A stretch of 64,000 nt of DNA, from positions 992,001 to 1,056,000 of the forward strand of contig NZ_JBBOBR010000001.1 of NCBI RefSeq assembly GCF_038002165.1. The letters run 5' to 3'. A program made the translations under genes and the position numbers. Shown here in pieces: positions 26,107 to 35,729 of this stretch. Under the pieces are notes generated by a model. That model had not been told where the DNA came from and ran no database searches. It saw nothing but the letters and a program-made list of their open reading frames with translations. Within the stretch, counting starts at the first letter, position 1; each line of letters opens with the position of its first letter. The stretch is from Cytobacillus sp. FSL H8-0458 (GTDB lineage Bacteria; Bacillota; Bacilli; Bacillales; Cytobacillaceae).

Positions 26107-26265
26107 GTGTCTTGCAATTACAAGTCTATATTTCCATTTCCACCCTATATAAAATAGAAGAGATAAGATTAATGCAATCCTCGTAAAGGCAGCTAACTAC
26201 ATTTGACCTCTGAGTTGATTGGAGCGGAAATCAACGGGCAAAATTTAGAAAACACAATTCCAATC

Positions 26266-26305
26266 TTAAGAAATTCTTAAGATTTCTATTACATTAATGT
26301 TAAGA
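26266..26305 (+). promoter_or_regulatory. TTAAGA direct repeats, response-regulator box
   Basis: TTAAGA occurs at 26266, 26277 and 26300, that is, 11 bp and then 23 bp apart, with TTAATG at 26294. Such 11-bp-phased direct repeats are the usual binding arrangement for OmpR/PhoB-type regulators. The first two also form an inverted repeat. They lie 55-95 bases ahead of the response-regulator gene, which suggests autoregulation. Confidence 0.55.
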
Positions 26306-26358
26306 TTTTACGTTTAGTATAAAAATATGAAAACGAGCACCTTGAAAGCAGGGGGATT

Positions 26359-27051
26359 ATGGATAACTATAATGTACTTGTCGTAGATGATGAAAAAGAG
26401 ATCAGGGACGCCATTGAAATTTATCTTAAAAATGAAGGCATTACTGTATTGAAAGCGAAAGATGGAATCGAAGCTCTGGAGATTTTGAATGAGCAGCAAG
26501 TGCATCTGATCATTTTAGATGTCATGATGCCTAGGCTGGATGGCATTTCGGCTACATACAAAATTCGCGAAAAGAAAAACATTCCGATTATCATCCTGAG
26601 TGCCAAGACAGAGGATACCGATAAAATCCTCGGGCTGCAGGTTGGGGCTGATGATTATGTGACCAAGCCCTTTAATCCGATGGAACTGGTTGCCCGCGTG
26701 AAATCGCAGCTGAGAAGATATGTGACATTCGGAACGTTTGAAGGAGTTAAAAAGGTCATTGATCTGAACGGTCTCATGCTGGATAAGGAAGCAAAAGCAG
26801 TGACTGTTAATGGAGAGCCGGTGAAACTAACTCCAATCGAGTATAAAATTGTGGAGCTTTTGATGACAAATGCCGGACGCGTTTTCTCCATAGATGAAAT
26901 TTATGAACGGGTATGGAATGAACCATGCTATAACGCGGAAAATACGGTGGCGGTACATATTCGGAAAATCCGTGAAAAGATTGAAATCGATCCGAAAAAT
27001 CCGAGATATTTAAAGGTGGTATGGGGAATTGGATACAAGATGGAAAAATAG
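26359..27051 (+). CDS. OmpR/PhoB-family response regulator (VanR-like)
   Basis: A 230-residue response regulator. Receiver domain: acidic pocket VVDDEKEIRD, phosphoacceptor D54 in LIILDVMMP, and K103 in DDYVTKPF. The C-terminal winged-helix DNA-binding domain (about 130-228) has KLTPIEYKIVELLM and NTVAVHIRKIREKIEI. The NTVAVHIR...YLKVVWGIGYK ending resembles the VanR group. AGGGGG lies 6 bases ahead of ATG 26359. Its end overlaps the kinase start by 23 bases. Its likely target includes its own promoter (TTAAGA repeats). Confidence 0.92.
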   Translation: MDNYNVLVVDDEKEIRDAIEIYLKNEGITVLKAKDGIEALEILNEQQVHLIILDVMMPRLDGISATYKIREKKNIPIIILSAKTEDTDKILGLQVGADDYVTKPFNPMELVARVKSQLRRYVTFGTFEGVKKVIDLNGLMLDKEAKAVTVNGEPVKLTPIEYKIVELLMTNAGRVFSIDEIYERVWNEPCYNAENTVAVHIRKIREKIEIDPKNPRYLKVVWGIGYKMEK

Positions 27052-29248
27052 GTTCATTATTGTGATGATAATGGTTTTATTTGCTTTCGGAGCAAGCGGC
27101 GTCTTGTCCGTTCTGATTAATGGCAGGGAATATGCAAACCCGGATTACTTTCACACAGCAGAGTTCAGAAGTGAAATGGATCAATATGCCGGCTATCTGG
27201 AATTGTATGAACTGAATAACGTGACCATCGAAAAAGCTAAAGAAGCGATAGAGGTGACGGAAGAGGAAATTAATGAACACCGCTATCGGTATGGAACACT
27301 TCCTGAACAAATTGATAATATTAGAAGCCAATATGAGCCCAGGATTCAAGAGGCAAAGGATATAGAAAATAATGAATTTGCCAAGGCTCTGACTGATCAG
27401 ATGAACAAAAGAATCGAAGACATTACCAGGAATTTTGAAAGTGATGAACACGTCCGTCCCAAAGTAGTGAAAGAAAAAGAAGAAAAACTTGAACAGTTTT
27501 ATAAAGAAAAAGAGCAGTTAAGGGATCAGTACGATTTTTATAAGGATTCATTTACCTATTATTTCAAGGACACTTCGACTGGTGAAGTGTACACCAATTT
27601 AACTTTAGCCAAGAATGAGTCTCCGGATGAAGTCATGGAAAAGGAAATGCTATATCATACCGATTACAGGATGGATAAAAATTATTTCCTTCATTTTATT
27701 ATGGGGGGATATGAGGAATTTGATCAGGCACTGGTTGAATCGCAATCAGGCTACTTTAGGGGACAAATAGGCCTGGCTAAAAATCTTCCTGATTCAAATA
27801 TGTTCATTGACCAGAATAATCATTTCAAGCAAAAGCAGATTGTATTATTAATTTATGGGGGATCAGCTGTTTTAGCGGTTATCGCTGCATTGATTGCTGG
27901 CAGAAAGTCAAAAGCACTGTCAGCTGAAATCAAAAGGTGGGAGCCTTTATACAATAAGATGCCAATTGATTTACGAATCACCTTCTTAGGGTTATCAGCA
28001 ATGGGCAGCATTTTAGCACTTTTTCTGGTAAACGATTTTCTTATAGACAGCTACAACATCCTATCGCGTGTAATTGAATTGATTATTGTTCTCCTTGGAG
28101 CATCAGTTCTTTGCGGCCTGACAATTGTTCAGCTTAAATATATTGCAGGTGAATTTAAGGACTTGGAAAACGCAAAATCAGTCTTGAAAAAAAGTCTGAT
28201 GTTTAGGGCGGCAAGGGGTTTGAAAACAAGCCTCCAGGAAGCCTTTTTAAACCGGAGCACAGGAACGCAGCTGTTTGTTGTACTTGTAATTATCTTCGGA
28301 ATGGGAATGGGTTCCGTTATCATGTTCTTCCACCCGCTGTTTATCCTGTTTTATATAATGGCCTTAGCTTTTGCAGGTATTCCTATAGTTATGGCATTAA
28401 TCAGACGCGTTGGCTATTTCAACCGTATTGTTGAGACTGCCGATGAATTGGCTTCGGGTCACATGGGACAGGACTTGCCTGTTAAAGGAAAAGGGGTCCT
28501 TGCTTCACTTGCAGGAAACATGAATGTATTGAAGCAGGGCGTAAAAACGTCCCTTAGCGAGCAGGCAAAAAGCGAAAGGCTGAAAACGGAACTGATTACA
28601 AATGTCAGTCATGATTTAAGGACACCTTTAACTTCCATTATTACGTACACGGAGCTGTTGAAAACAGGCGAGGTCTCAGAAGTCGATCGCTCTGCCTACC
28701 TTGAAATCATTGACCGGAAGTCAAAACGGTTAAAAGTTTTGATTGATGATTTATTCGAGGTCTCAAAGATGGCAACCGGCAATATTGAGCTTAGGAAGGA
28801 AAGAGTGGACCTGGTCCAGCTGCTGCAGCAGGCGCTTGCAGAGCATGATAATGCCATTAGGGAATCAAATCTGCAGTTCCGCGTCACCAAGCCTGATCAT
28901 CCGGCAATCGCGAATGTGGATGGCCAAAAGCTCTGGCGCGTGTTTGATAATTTAATAGGCAATATCCTTAAATATTCATTGGAACATTCACGGGTATATA
29001 TTGCCCTTGCGAAAGTCAAAGGCCAGGCAGTCATTACATTTAAAAATGTTTCAAAATACGAGCTGGACGACCAGAGTGAAGAATTGTATGAGCGATTTAA
29101 GCGGGGAGATAAATCAAGGCATACTGATGGTTCAGGCCTTGGGCTCGCCATTGCCAAGTCGATCATTGACCTTCATGAAGGGAATCTCGAAATAGATACA
29201 GATGGTGATTTGTTCAAGGTGAGCATTTCACTGAAATTAGAGGAGTAA
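27029..29248 (+). CDS. Membrane sensor histidine kinase
   Basis: A 739-residue sensor. One N-terminal membrane helix is followed by a large extracytoplasmic region (about 35-275) rich in Glu/Lys with coiled-coil character (EEEINEHRYRY, KEKEEKLEQFYKEKEQL). Then come several membrane helices (about 280-470), a HAMP-like linker (VETADELASGHMGQDLPVKG), the H-box NVSHDLRTPLTSIITYTELL with H528, and an ATPase domain with an N-box (FDNLIGNILKY) and G-box (DGSGLGLAIAKS). It starts at TTG 27029 inside the regulator gene, so the pair is translationally coupled. The VanS-like catalytic part has an unusually long sensor. The signal is unknown. Confidence 0.9.
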   Translation: MDTRWKNRFIIVMIMVLFAFGASGVLSVLINGREYANPDYFHTAEFRSEMDQYAGYLELYELNNVTIEKAKEAIEVTEEEINEHRYRYGTLPEQIDNIRSQYEPRIQEAKDIENNEFAKALTDQMNKRIEDITRNFESDEHVRPKVVKEKEEKLEQFYKEKEQLRDQYDFYKDSFTYYFKDTSTGEVYTNLTLAKNESPDEVMEKEMLYHTDYRMDKNYFLHFIMGGYEEFDQALVESQSGYFRGQIGLAKNLPDSNMFIDQNNHFKQKQIVLLIYGGSAVLAVIAALIAGRKSKALSAEIKRWEPLYNKMPIDLRITFLGLSAMGSILALFLVNDFLIDSYNILSRVIELIIVLLGASVLCGLTIVQLKYIAGEFKDLENAKSVLKKSLMFRAARGLKTSLQEAFLNRSTGTQLFVVLVIIFGMGMGSVIMFFHPLFILFYIMALAFAGIPIVMALIRRVGYFNRIVETADELASGHMGQDLPVKGKGVLASLAGNMNVLKQGVKTSLSEQAKSERLKTELITNVSHDLRTPLTSIITYTELLKTGEVSEVDRSAYLEIIDRKSKRLKVLIDDLFEVSKMATGNIELRKERVDLVQLLQQALAEHDNAIRESNLQFRVTKPDHPAIANVDGQKLWRVFDNLIGNILKYSLEHSRVYIALAKVKGQAVITFKNVSKYELDDQSEELYERFKRGDKSRHTDGSGLGLAIAKSIIDLHEGNLEIDTDGDLFKVSISLKLEE

Positions 29249-29263
29249 GGGAAGAGGGGAATT

Positions 29264-29764
29264 ATGGATATTGCAGAGCTGTATTCCTGCCATTATAAAC
29301 GGCTTTATCATATATGCTTTTCGATGACAAGAGACGCATATCTTGCAGAAGATATCGTTCAGGAAACGTTTATTAAAGCTATGAAGAAGGCGGAAACAAT
29401 TATAGATGAAGAAAAAGCAGGGGCATGGCTGTCTGTCATTGCCAGAAGAACCGCACTGGATATTATTCGGCGGGAAAAGCGCAAGGCTGCAATGCCGATG
29501 GAGCAGGACACTCTTGAAAGCTTCTGCATCATTACAAAGCAAGATGTCGAACAAGAAGTGGAATCAGGTTTTGCGCTTAAGGAAATCAAGTCAGCCATCA
29601 GACAGCTTGCATTGAACTACCAGGAAGTGCTTTTGCTCAAGGTTGATGGAGGATTAAAAGAACAGGAAATTGCCAACGTTCTAAATTTAAAGCCTTCAAC
29701 TGTGAAAACAAGGATTTTCAGGGCAAGAAAGCAGATGAGGGCCTTGACGGGATTAGGAGCTTAA
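29264..29764 (+). CDS. ECF-type sigma-70 factor
   Basis: A 166-residue ECF sigma factor. The region 2 helix YHICFSMTRDAYLAEDIVQE (region 2.2 DAEDIVQETF-like), the region 2.4 stretch around WLSVIARRTALDIIRR, and region 4 ALNYQEVLLLKVDGGLKEQE with the helix-turn-helix NLKPSTVKTRIFRARKQ are all present. It starts 15 bases after the kinase stop with GAGGGGA, so it is the third gene of the RR-HK operon. No anti-sigma gene follows, and a terminator is right behind. Control would therefore come from the two-component system rather than from a membrane anti-sigma. Confidence 0.9.
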   Translation: MDIAELYSCHYKRLYHICFSMTRDAYLAEDIVQETFIKAMKKAETIIDEEKAGAWLSVIARRTALDIIRREKRKAAMPMEQDTLESFCIITKQDVEQEVESGFALKEIKSAIRQLALNYQEVLLLKVDGGLKEQEIANVLNLKPSTVKTRIFRARKQMRALTGLGA

Positions 29765-29770
29765 TTGAAA

Positions 29771-29814
29771 GAGAGAGTTGACCAAGTCATTTAGCGGGTC
29801 AGCTCTCTTTTTTT
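29771..29814 (+). terminator. Intrinsic terminator after sigma-factor gene
   Basis: AGAGAG-T-TGACC pairs with GGTCA-G-CTCTCT, then seven T residues. Confidence 0.88.
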
Positions 29815-29976
29815 ATTTGTAAACTATTCAAATAATTGAAAAAACAGTGTTTAAACTATGTTTAACAGGGTATTCGCCAAGCAGAGTCTACTATTTTCCA
29901 TAATTACACCAATCAGGATAACTTCCCCTTATTTTGTAAACAATAGTAACGTTCTGAAAGGAAGGAATGATTAAAA

Positions 29977-32900
29977 TTGACTAAAAAGATACCGCCGTTT
30001 TTGAGGAAATTGCGTTACTTTGGAAAATCGGAGGACATTACAGATCATGCCACCGTTTCACCTTATGATAGAGAAACTGAGAAAATTTACAGGAGACGAT
30101 GGCAGCACGATAAGGTAGTGAGAACAACCCATGGTGTAAACTGCACGGGGTCCTGCAGCTGGAAGGTTCATGTCAAGGACGGAATTATCACATGGGAGAC
30201 CCAGCAGACAGACTATCCCACCACAGGGCCTGATATGCCGGAGTATGAACCGAGGGGATGTCCAAGAGGTGCAACGTTTTCATGGTATACATACAGTCCC
30301 ATTCGGATTCGTTATCCATATGTACGCAGCGCATTGATTGAGCTATGGAGAGAGGCATATAAAGAGCATAAAAATCCGATTGAAGCCTGGAAAAGCATTG
30401 TAAATGATCCTGATAAGTCTGCAAGATATAAATCAGCGAGGGGAAAAGGCGGTTTTGTGCGCTCAAGCTGGGACGAATTGAATACGCTGATTTCGGCCTC
30501 ACTGATTCATACAATCGAAGAGTTTGGACCTGATCGGATTTTTGGCTTTTCACCGATTCCAGCCATGTCAATGGTCAGCTATGCGGGCGGTGCGAGATTT
30601 TTAAATCTGATTGGGGCATCTCTCTTAAGTTTTTATGATTGGTATGCAGATTTGCCTCCTGCTTCTCCGCAGATCTGGGGGGAACAGACAGATGTGCCGG
30701 AGAGCTCAGATTGGTATAATTCCAGCTATTTAATGGTTTGGGGCTCCAATCTGCCGCAGACACGGACTCCGGATTCGCACTTCATGGTGGAAGCCCGCTA
30801 TCGAGGAACTAAAGTAGTGGCTGTAAGCCCTGACTATGCTGAATTCGTTAAGTTTGCCGATAAATGGCTGCCTGTACAGGCCGGTATGGACGGTGCCATC
30901 GCCATGGCGATGACACATGTTATTTTGAAAGAGTTCTATGTTGACCGGCAGGTGGACTATTTTAATAACTATGTTAAGCAATATACAGATCTGCCTTATC
31001 TTCTTGTGTTGAAGAAAAATGGTGACTTTTATCAGGGAGATAAGTTTTTAAGAGCATCAGATATTGGCAGAAAAACAGAGAACGGGGAATGGAAAACCGT
31101 TGTGCTCGATAAGAACACAAAAGAGTTTGCCGTTCCTAATGGAAGCATAGGACATCGCTGGGAAACTAACCAGAGCTGGAATCTTCATTTAAAAGACAGT
31201 GATAATGAATTGGATGGCATAGACCCGGTTCTTACCCTTAATGGAATGGAAGATGAAGTCGTAATGGCCGGCTTTCCGTTCTTCGGGACGGAGAAAAAAG
31301 AAGTGTTAAAGCGTGGGATTCCTGTTAAAAAGTTTAAAAAGGACGGGGAAACCTATGTGGTGACAACCGTTTTTGATATGCTTCTGGCCAATTGCGGCGT
31401 GAATCGGGATTTGCCTGGAGATTACCCGAAGGATTACGATGATCCGAAGCCTTATACACCTTCATGGCAAGAAGGCATCACAGGGGTGAACAGGAAGGAT
31501 TGTGCACAAATTGCAAGAGAGTTCGCTCAAAATGCCATCGATTCAAAGGGAAGGTCCATGATTATCATGGGATCGGGAATTAACCATTGGTACCATTCGG
31601 ATATGATTTACCGTGCCATTTTGAATATGGTTCTCCTCACAGGCTGCCAGGGTGTAAATGGAGGAGGATGGGCGCATTACGTGGGCCAGGAAAAAGTCCG
31701 GCCGCTTGAAGGCTGGCAGACCGTTGCCATGGCGAGGGACTGGGGCGGCCCGCCAAGGCTCCAGAACGGGACTTCCTTTTTCTATTTTGCAACTGAGCAA
31801 TGGCGTTATGACAATCAAATGTCTGATGAATTAATTTCACCCCTCGTCGACAAACCGACTTATAAGCATCCAGGTGATTATAATGTCCTTTCTGCAAGAC
31901 TCGGGTGGCTGCCGTCCTATCCGCAGTTTAATGAAAATTCCATTAAAATTGCCGAAAAGACCGGTCTGAAAGACAAAGATGAAATCATTCAATCGGTCGT
32001 CAGGCAGCTGAAGGAAGGAACGCTGAAGTTTGCCATCGAAAACCCGGAGGATCCGAAAAACTTTCCGAAGGTCCTGTTTGTGTGGCGGGCTAACCTGATC
32101 GGAAGCTCTGCCAAGGGACATGAATATTTCCTGAAGCATCTTCTGGGCACACATCATGGAAACTTGAGCGAGCAGAATGAGGAAGACCTGACCAATGAAA
32201 TCAGCTGGGTCCAGGAGGTGCCTGAGGGCAAGCTTGATCTGATGATCGACTATGACTTTAGAATGTGCGGAACCGGCTTATACTCTGACATTATCATGCC
32301 GTCTGCGACCTGGTATGAAAAATATGATGTATCGAGCACGGATATGCATCCCTTTATCCATCCGTTCAATCCGGCGATTACTCCTCCATGGGAAGCCAAA
32401 TCGGACTGGGACGCATTTAAAAATCTGGCGAAGCGTTTTTCTGATATGGCAGTAAAGTATTTCAAAGAGCCGATTACCGATCTTGTGGCAACACCGCTCT
32501 TGCATGATTCCAGGGACGAAATCTCCCAGGCATACGGGAAAATACCGGACTGGAAAAATGGAGACGCTGAGCCTAAGCCTGGTGTGAATATGCCGCGGCT
32601 TCATCTGGTGGAAAGAGATCTTTCGAAGGTGTATGACAAGTTCATCGCACTTGGTTCGAACGTAAAAGAGTCCATCGGTTCAAAAGGAATCGGCTGGGAT
32701 GCCGCCAAGGAATATGAAAAGCTGAAATCGATGATTGGCACAGCTTCGCAAACCATGGATTATAAGGATTTGCCAAGCTTGTATACAGACCGGAATGTAG
32801 CTGAGACGATTCTGACATTATCCAGCACAACCAATGGTTCGCTTGCGATGAAAGCCTGGGGTGCATTAGAAAAGAAAACAGGATTGCAGCTGAAGGATTT

Positions 32901-33660
32901 GGCGGAGGAAAGGGCAGAAGAGCATGTGTCCTTTGCAGAAATTACAGCTCAGCCAAGGAAGGTTATTTCATCACCGGTATTCAGCGGAACGGAAACCGGA
33001 AACCGGCGTTACAATCCTTTTACCACAAATGTGGAGCGCCTGGTGCCATGGAGGACCCTGACGGGCAGACAGCAAATTTACATGGATCATGATTTAATGC
33101 TCGAGTTTGGCGAAGAGCTTCCGAACTTTAAGGCACCGCTCCATAAGCTTGCTTTCTACAAAGGAGATCATGAGCCTGCAGGCAAGGGAAATGAAATCAC
33201 CCTTAGCTATTTAACACCGCATTTTAAGTGGTCGTATCACAGCACCTATGCAGATACGCTCCCAATGCTGACCCTTTTCCGCGGCGGGCCGCATGTCTGG
33301 CTCAATAATGAAGATGCTGCGTCTGTCGGCATTGAAGATAATGACTGGATTGAGATGTATAACCGGAACGGTGTTGTCGTGGCCAGAGCTGTGGTCAGCC
33401 ACAGAATGCCAAAGGGAATCGTGTTCATGTATCACGTTCAGGAACGCCACATTAATGTGCCTGGTTCCCCAATCACCAAACAGCGCGGAGGCACCTTTAA
33501 CAGCCCGACAAGAATCCATGTGAAGCCCACTCAAATGATTGGCGGCTATGCTCAGTTTAGCTACGGATTTAATTACTATGGACCAACTGGGAACCAGAGG
33601 GATGAAAAAGTGGTTATCCGGAAAATGAACAGGGATGAGGTGGATTGGCTTGAAGATTAA
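29977..33660 (+). CDS. narG: Respiratory nitrate reductase alpha subunit NarG
   Basis: A 1227-residue catalytic subunit of membrane-bound nitrate reductase. It reduces nitrate to nitrite on a molybdenum bis-MGD cofactor facing the cytoplasm. The N-terminal HGVNCTGSCSW holds the His/Cys ligands of the FS0 [4Fe-4S] cluster, and YEPRGCPRGATFSWY and the QTRTPDSHFM region line the cofactor and active-site Asp area. The C-terminal molydopterin-dinucleotide-binding domain begins about residue 1050 (GRQQIYMDHD). Full length. TTG 29977 is the start, with AAGGAAGGA upstream. An ATG at 29969 is out of frame and stops after five codons. First gene of narGHJI. Confidence 0.96.
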   Translation: MTKKIPPFLRKLRYFGKSEDITDHATVSPYDRETEKIYRRRWQHDKVVRTTHGVNCTGSCSWKVHVKDGIITWETQQTDYPTTGPDMPEYEPRGCPRGATFSWYTYSPIRIRYPYVRSALIELWREAYKEHKNPIEAWKSIVNDPDKSARYKSARGKGGFVRSSWDELNTLISASLIHTIEEFGPDRIFGFSPIPAMSMVSYAGGARFLNLIGASLLSFYDWYADLPPASPQIWGEQTDVPESSDWYNSSYLMVWGSNLPQTRTPDSHFMVEARYRGTKVVAVSPDYAEFVKFADKWLPVQAGMDGAIAMAMTHVILKEFYVDRQVDYFNNYVKQYTDLPYLLVLKKNGDFYQGDKFLRASDIGRKTENGEWKTVVLDKNTKEFAVPNGSIGHRWETNQSWNLHLKDSDNELDGIDPVLTLNGMEDEVVMAGFPFFGTEKKEVLKRGIPVKKFKKDGETYVVTTVFDMLLANCGVNRDLPGDYPKDYDDPKPYTPSWQEGITGVNRKDCAQIAREFAQNAIDSKGRSMIIMGSGINHWYHSDMIYRAILNMVLLTGCQGVNGGGWAHYVGQEKVRPLEGWQTVAMARDWGGPPRLQNGTSFFYFATEQWRYDNQMSDELISPLVDKPTYKHPGDYNVLSARLGWLPSYPQFNENSIKIAEKTGLKDKDEIIQSVVRQLKEGTLKFAIENPEDPKNFPKVLFVWRANLIGSSAKGHEYFLKHLLGTHHGNLSEQNEEDLTNEISWVQEVPEGKLDLMIDYDFRMCGTGLYSDIIMPSATWYEKYDVSSTDMHPFIHPFNPAITPPWEAKSDWDAFKNLAKRFSDMAVKYFKEPITDLVATPLLHDSRDEISQAYGKIPDWKNGDAEPKPGVNMPRLHLVERDLSKVYDKFIALGSNVKESIGSKGIGWDAAKEYEKLKSMIGTASQTMDYKDLPSLYTDRNVAETILTLSSTTNGSLAMKAWGALEKKTGLQLKDLAEERAEEHVSFAEITAQPRKVISSPVFSGTETGNRRYNPFTTNVERLVPWRTLTGRQQIYMDHDLMLEFGEELPNFKAPLHKLAFYKGDHEPAGKGNEITLSYLTPHFKWSYHSTYADTLPMLTLFRGGPHVWLNNEDAASVGIEDNDWIEMYNRNGVVVARAVVSHRMPKGIVFMYHVQERHINVPGSPITKQRGGTFNSPTRIHVKPTQMIGGYAQFSYGFNYYGPTGNQRDEKVVIRKMNRDEVDWLED

Positions 33661-35197
33661 AGCGCAGTTCGGGATGGTCATGAATCTTGATAAATGCATC
33701 GGCTGCCATACCTGCAGTGTCACGTGTAAAAACACCTGGACGAACCGTCCGGGGGTTGAATACCAATGGTGGAACAATGTGGAGACCAAGCCGGGCATAG
33801 GCTATCCGAAGGAATGGGAAAACCAGGAGCTGAGAAAAGGCGGATGGGCGCTGAAAAATGGGAAGCTGGAACTGAAGGCAGGCGGCCGCGTCAATAAACT
33901 GCTCAATATCTTTTATAACCCTGACCTTGCCGATATTGATGATTATTATGAGCCCTGGACATATGATTATGAAAATCTGATCCAGAGCCCTGAGAAAAAA
34001 CATCAGCCGGTAGCAAGGCCAAAATCTCAGCTTACAGGTGAGTATATGGACATCCAATGGGGCCCGAACTGGGAGGATGACCTCGCAGGTGTGCATGTAA
34101 CCGGAAAGAAGGATCCGAACATGGCAGGTTTGGATGATCAAATAAAATTTGAATTTGAACAGGCTTTTATGATGTACCTTCCGAGAATTTGTGAGCACTG
34201 CATGAATCCTTCCTGCGTGTCTTCCTGCCCATCAGGAGCCATGTACAAACGGGAGGAAGACGGGATTGTGCTTGTGGACCAGGAGGCATGCCGCAGCTGG
34301 CGGTTCTGTATGACGGGATGCCCTTATAAAAAAGTTTATTTTAACTGGAAGACCCATAAAGCAGAAAAATGCACCTTTTGTTATCCGAGAATTGAAGCGG
34401 GGCTGCCAACTGTATGTTCGGAAACCTGTGTCGGCAGGCTTCGATATATCGGGATTGTTCTATATGATGCCGATAAAGTGAAGGAAGCTGCATCCGTTCC
34501 TGATGATAAAGATTTATATAAAGCACAGCTCGATATGTTCCTGGATCCCCATGATCCGGAAGTAATTAAGGAAGCGAAAAAAGAAGGCATTCCGGATGAT
34601 TGGATTGAGGCAGCGCAAAGATCGCCAGTTTATAAAATGGCAGTGGAACAGCGGATTGCGCTTCCGCTTCATCCTGAATATCGCACGCTGCCGATGGTTT
34701 GGTATGTTCCGCCGCTTAGCCCATTTGTGAATGCGTTCGGAGGGCAAATTGATGATTTGGATCCAAACATCATTTTCCCAACGATTAATCAGTTCAGAAT
34801 CCCAATCGAATATTTAGCCAACTTGTTCACAGCAGGTGATACAGAAGTGATTAAATCTGTGCTTAAAAAGCTTGTTGCGATGCGGACCTATATGCGCCAG
34901 GTCAACCTGGGAAAAGAGCCGGATACAAGCGTACTGCAAGCGGCGGGAATGACGGAAGAGATTGTGCGTGATATGTATGAGCTTTCAGCCATTGCCAAGT
35001 ATTCCGACCGATATGTGATCCCTGCTTCCCATAAAGAAAGAACCGGTGATATGCACAATATGCGCGGAAATGTCGGCTTTGATGACTTGGCCACAGACTG
35101 TAATTCCTGCAGTGTCGGTTCCGAAAGAGATCCGCTTTACTATTATGGCGAAGAATATTGGAGTGATTTGGATGAATCAAAGCCAAGCGGTCTATAA
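33650..35197 (+). CDS. narH: Nitrate reductase beta subunit NarH
   Basis: A 515-residue electron-transfer subunit holding three [4Fe-4S] clusters and one [3Fe-4S] cluster that pass electrons from NarI to NarG. Cysteine groups: CIGCHTCSVTCKNTW, CEHCMNPSCVSSCPSG, CRSWRFCMTGCPYKK (Trp replacing one Cys, diagnostic of the [3Fe-4S] site) and CTFCYPR...CSETC. TTG 33650 is preferred: GAGGTGG lies 6 bases before it and the protein then starts M-KIKAQFGMVMNLDKC, as in relatives. The ATG at 33635 would add five residues and cover the ribosome site. It overlaps narG by 11 bases. Confidence 0.96.
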   Translation: MKIKAQFGMVMNLDKCIGCHTCSVTCKNTWTNRPGVEYQWWNNVETKPGIGYPKEWENQELRKGGWALKNGKLELKAGGRVNKLLNIFYNPDLADIDDYYEPWTYDYENLIQSPEKKHQPVARPKSQLTGEYMDIQWGPNWEDDLAGVHVTGKKDPNMAGLDDQIKFEFEQAFMMYLPRICEHCMNPSCVSSCPSGAMYKREEDGIVLVDQEACRSWRFCMTGCPYKKVYFNWKTHKAEKCTFCYPRIEAGLPTVCSETCVGRLRYIGIVLYDADKVKEAASVPDDKDLYKAQLDMFLDPHDPEVIKEAKKEGIPDDWIEAAQRSPVYKMAVEQRIALPLHPEYRTLPMVWYVPPLSPFVNAFGGQIDDLDPNIIFPTINQFRIPIEYLANLFTAGDTEVIKSVLKKLVAMRTYMRQVNLGKEPDTSVLQAAGMTEEIVRDMYELSAIAKYSDRYVIPASHKERTGDMHNMRGNVGFDDLATDCNSCSVGSERDPLYYYGEEYWSDLDESKPSGL

Positions 35198-35729
35198 TTT
35201 AGCATCTGTCCTGCTTCAGTACCCTTCCAGGGAATGGAAAGACTATTTGCCTGACCTGCATAGTGAAGCGGACTCCCTGAATGATAAGCAAATCGCCGTC
35301 AGCCTGAAGAAATTTTTGGACTATCTGGACAGTACTGCTTATGCGGATCTGTGCCAAAATTATGTCCTGACCTTTGATTTTAATGAACGCAGCACCTTGT
35401 ACCTGACTTATTCCGTGTTTAAAGATAATCGGGAGAGAGGGCCGGCGCTGGTTAAATTGAGGCAGGAATTCAAGGAAGCGGGGGCAGAGCTCGAGAGCGA
35501 TGAGCTTCCGGACTATCTGCCGCTAATTTTGGAATTTGCGGCTATAACGGAGCCTGAGAAATCAGCTAAGCTGCTGAAGCTGCACTTTCGGTCAATTGAG
35601 CGTCTGTCTTTGGAACTTGGAGCCCTGAACAGTCCTTATCACTTCCTGCTGGCGGCATGTGCCGACTGCATCAAGCAGCTTCGTGCATCTAATGCAATTG
35701 GCAGCTCGGATGAAAGGAGAATCATATGA
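35172..35729 (+). CDS. narJ: Nitrate reductase assembly chaperone NarJ
   Basis: A 185-residue TorD/NarJ-type chaperone needed to insert the molybdenum cofactor and FS0 cluster into NarG before membrane attachment. It is not part of the final enzyme. Features: ASVLLQYPSREW near the N-terminus, the helical DERSTLYLTY-like segment (FDFNERSTLYLTYSVF), and ELPDYLPLILEFAA, the family's conserved E-L-P-D-(Y/H)-L motif. ATG 35172 lies inside the narH end (26-base overlap). Its stop overlaps narI by ATGA, so the operon is tightly coupled. Confidence 0.94.
   Translation: MNQSQAVYNLASVLLQYPSREWKDYLPDLHSEADSLNDKQIAVSLKKFLDYLDSTAYADLCQNYVLTFDFNERSTLYLTYSVFKDNRERGPALVKLRQEFKEAGAELESDELPDYLPLILEFAAITEPEKSAKLLKLHFRSIERLSLELGALNSPYHFLLAACADCIKQLRASNAIGSSDERRII

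Noticed and set aside
29822..29837. TATTCAAATAATTG upstream of narG, identical to half of the cad operator
   Set aside because: The second arm (TTTGAATA) is missing, and the A/T-rich match is likely chance. CadC control of nar is not supported.
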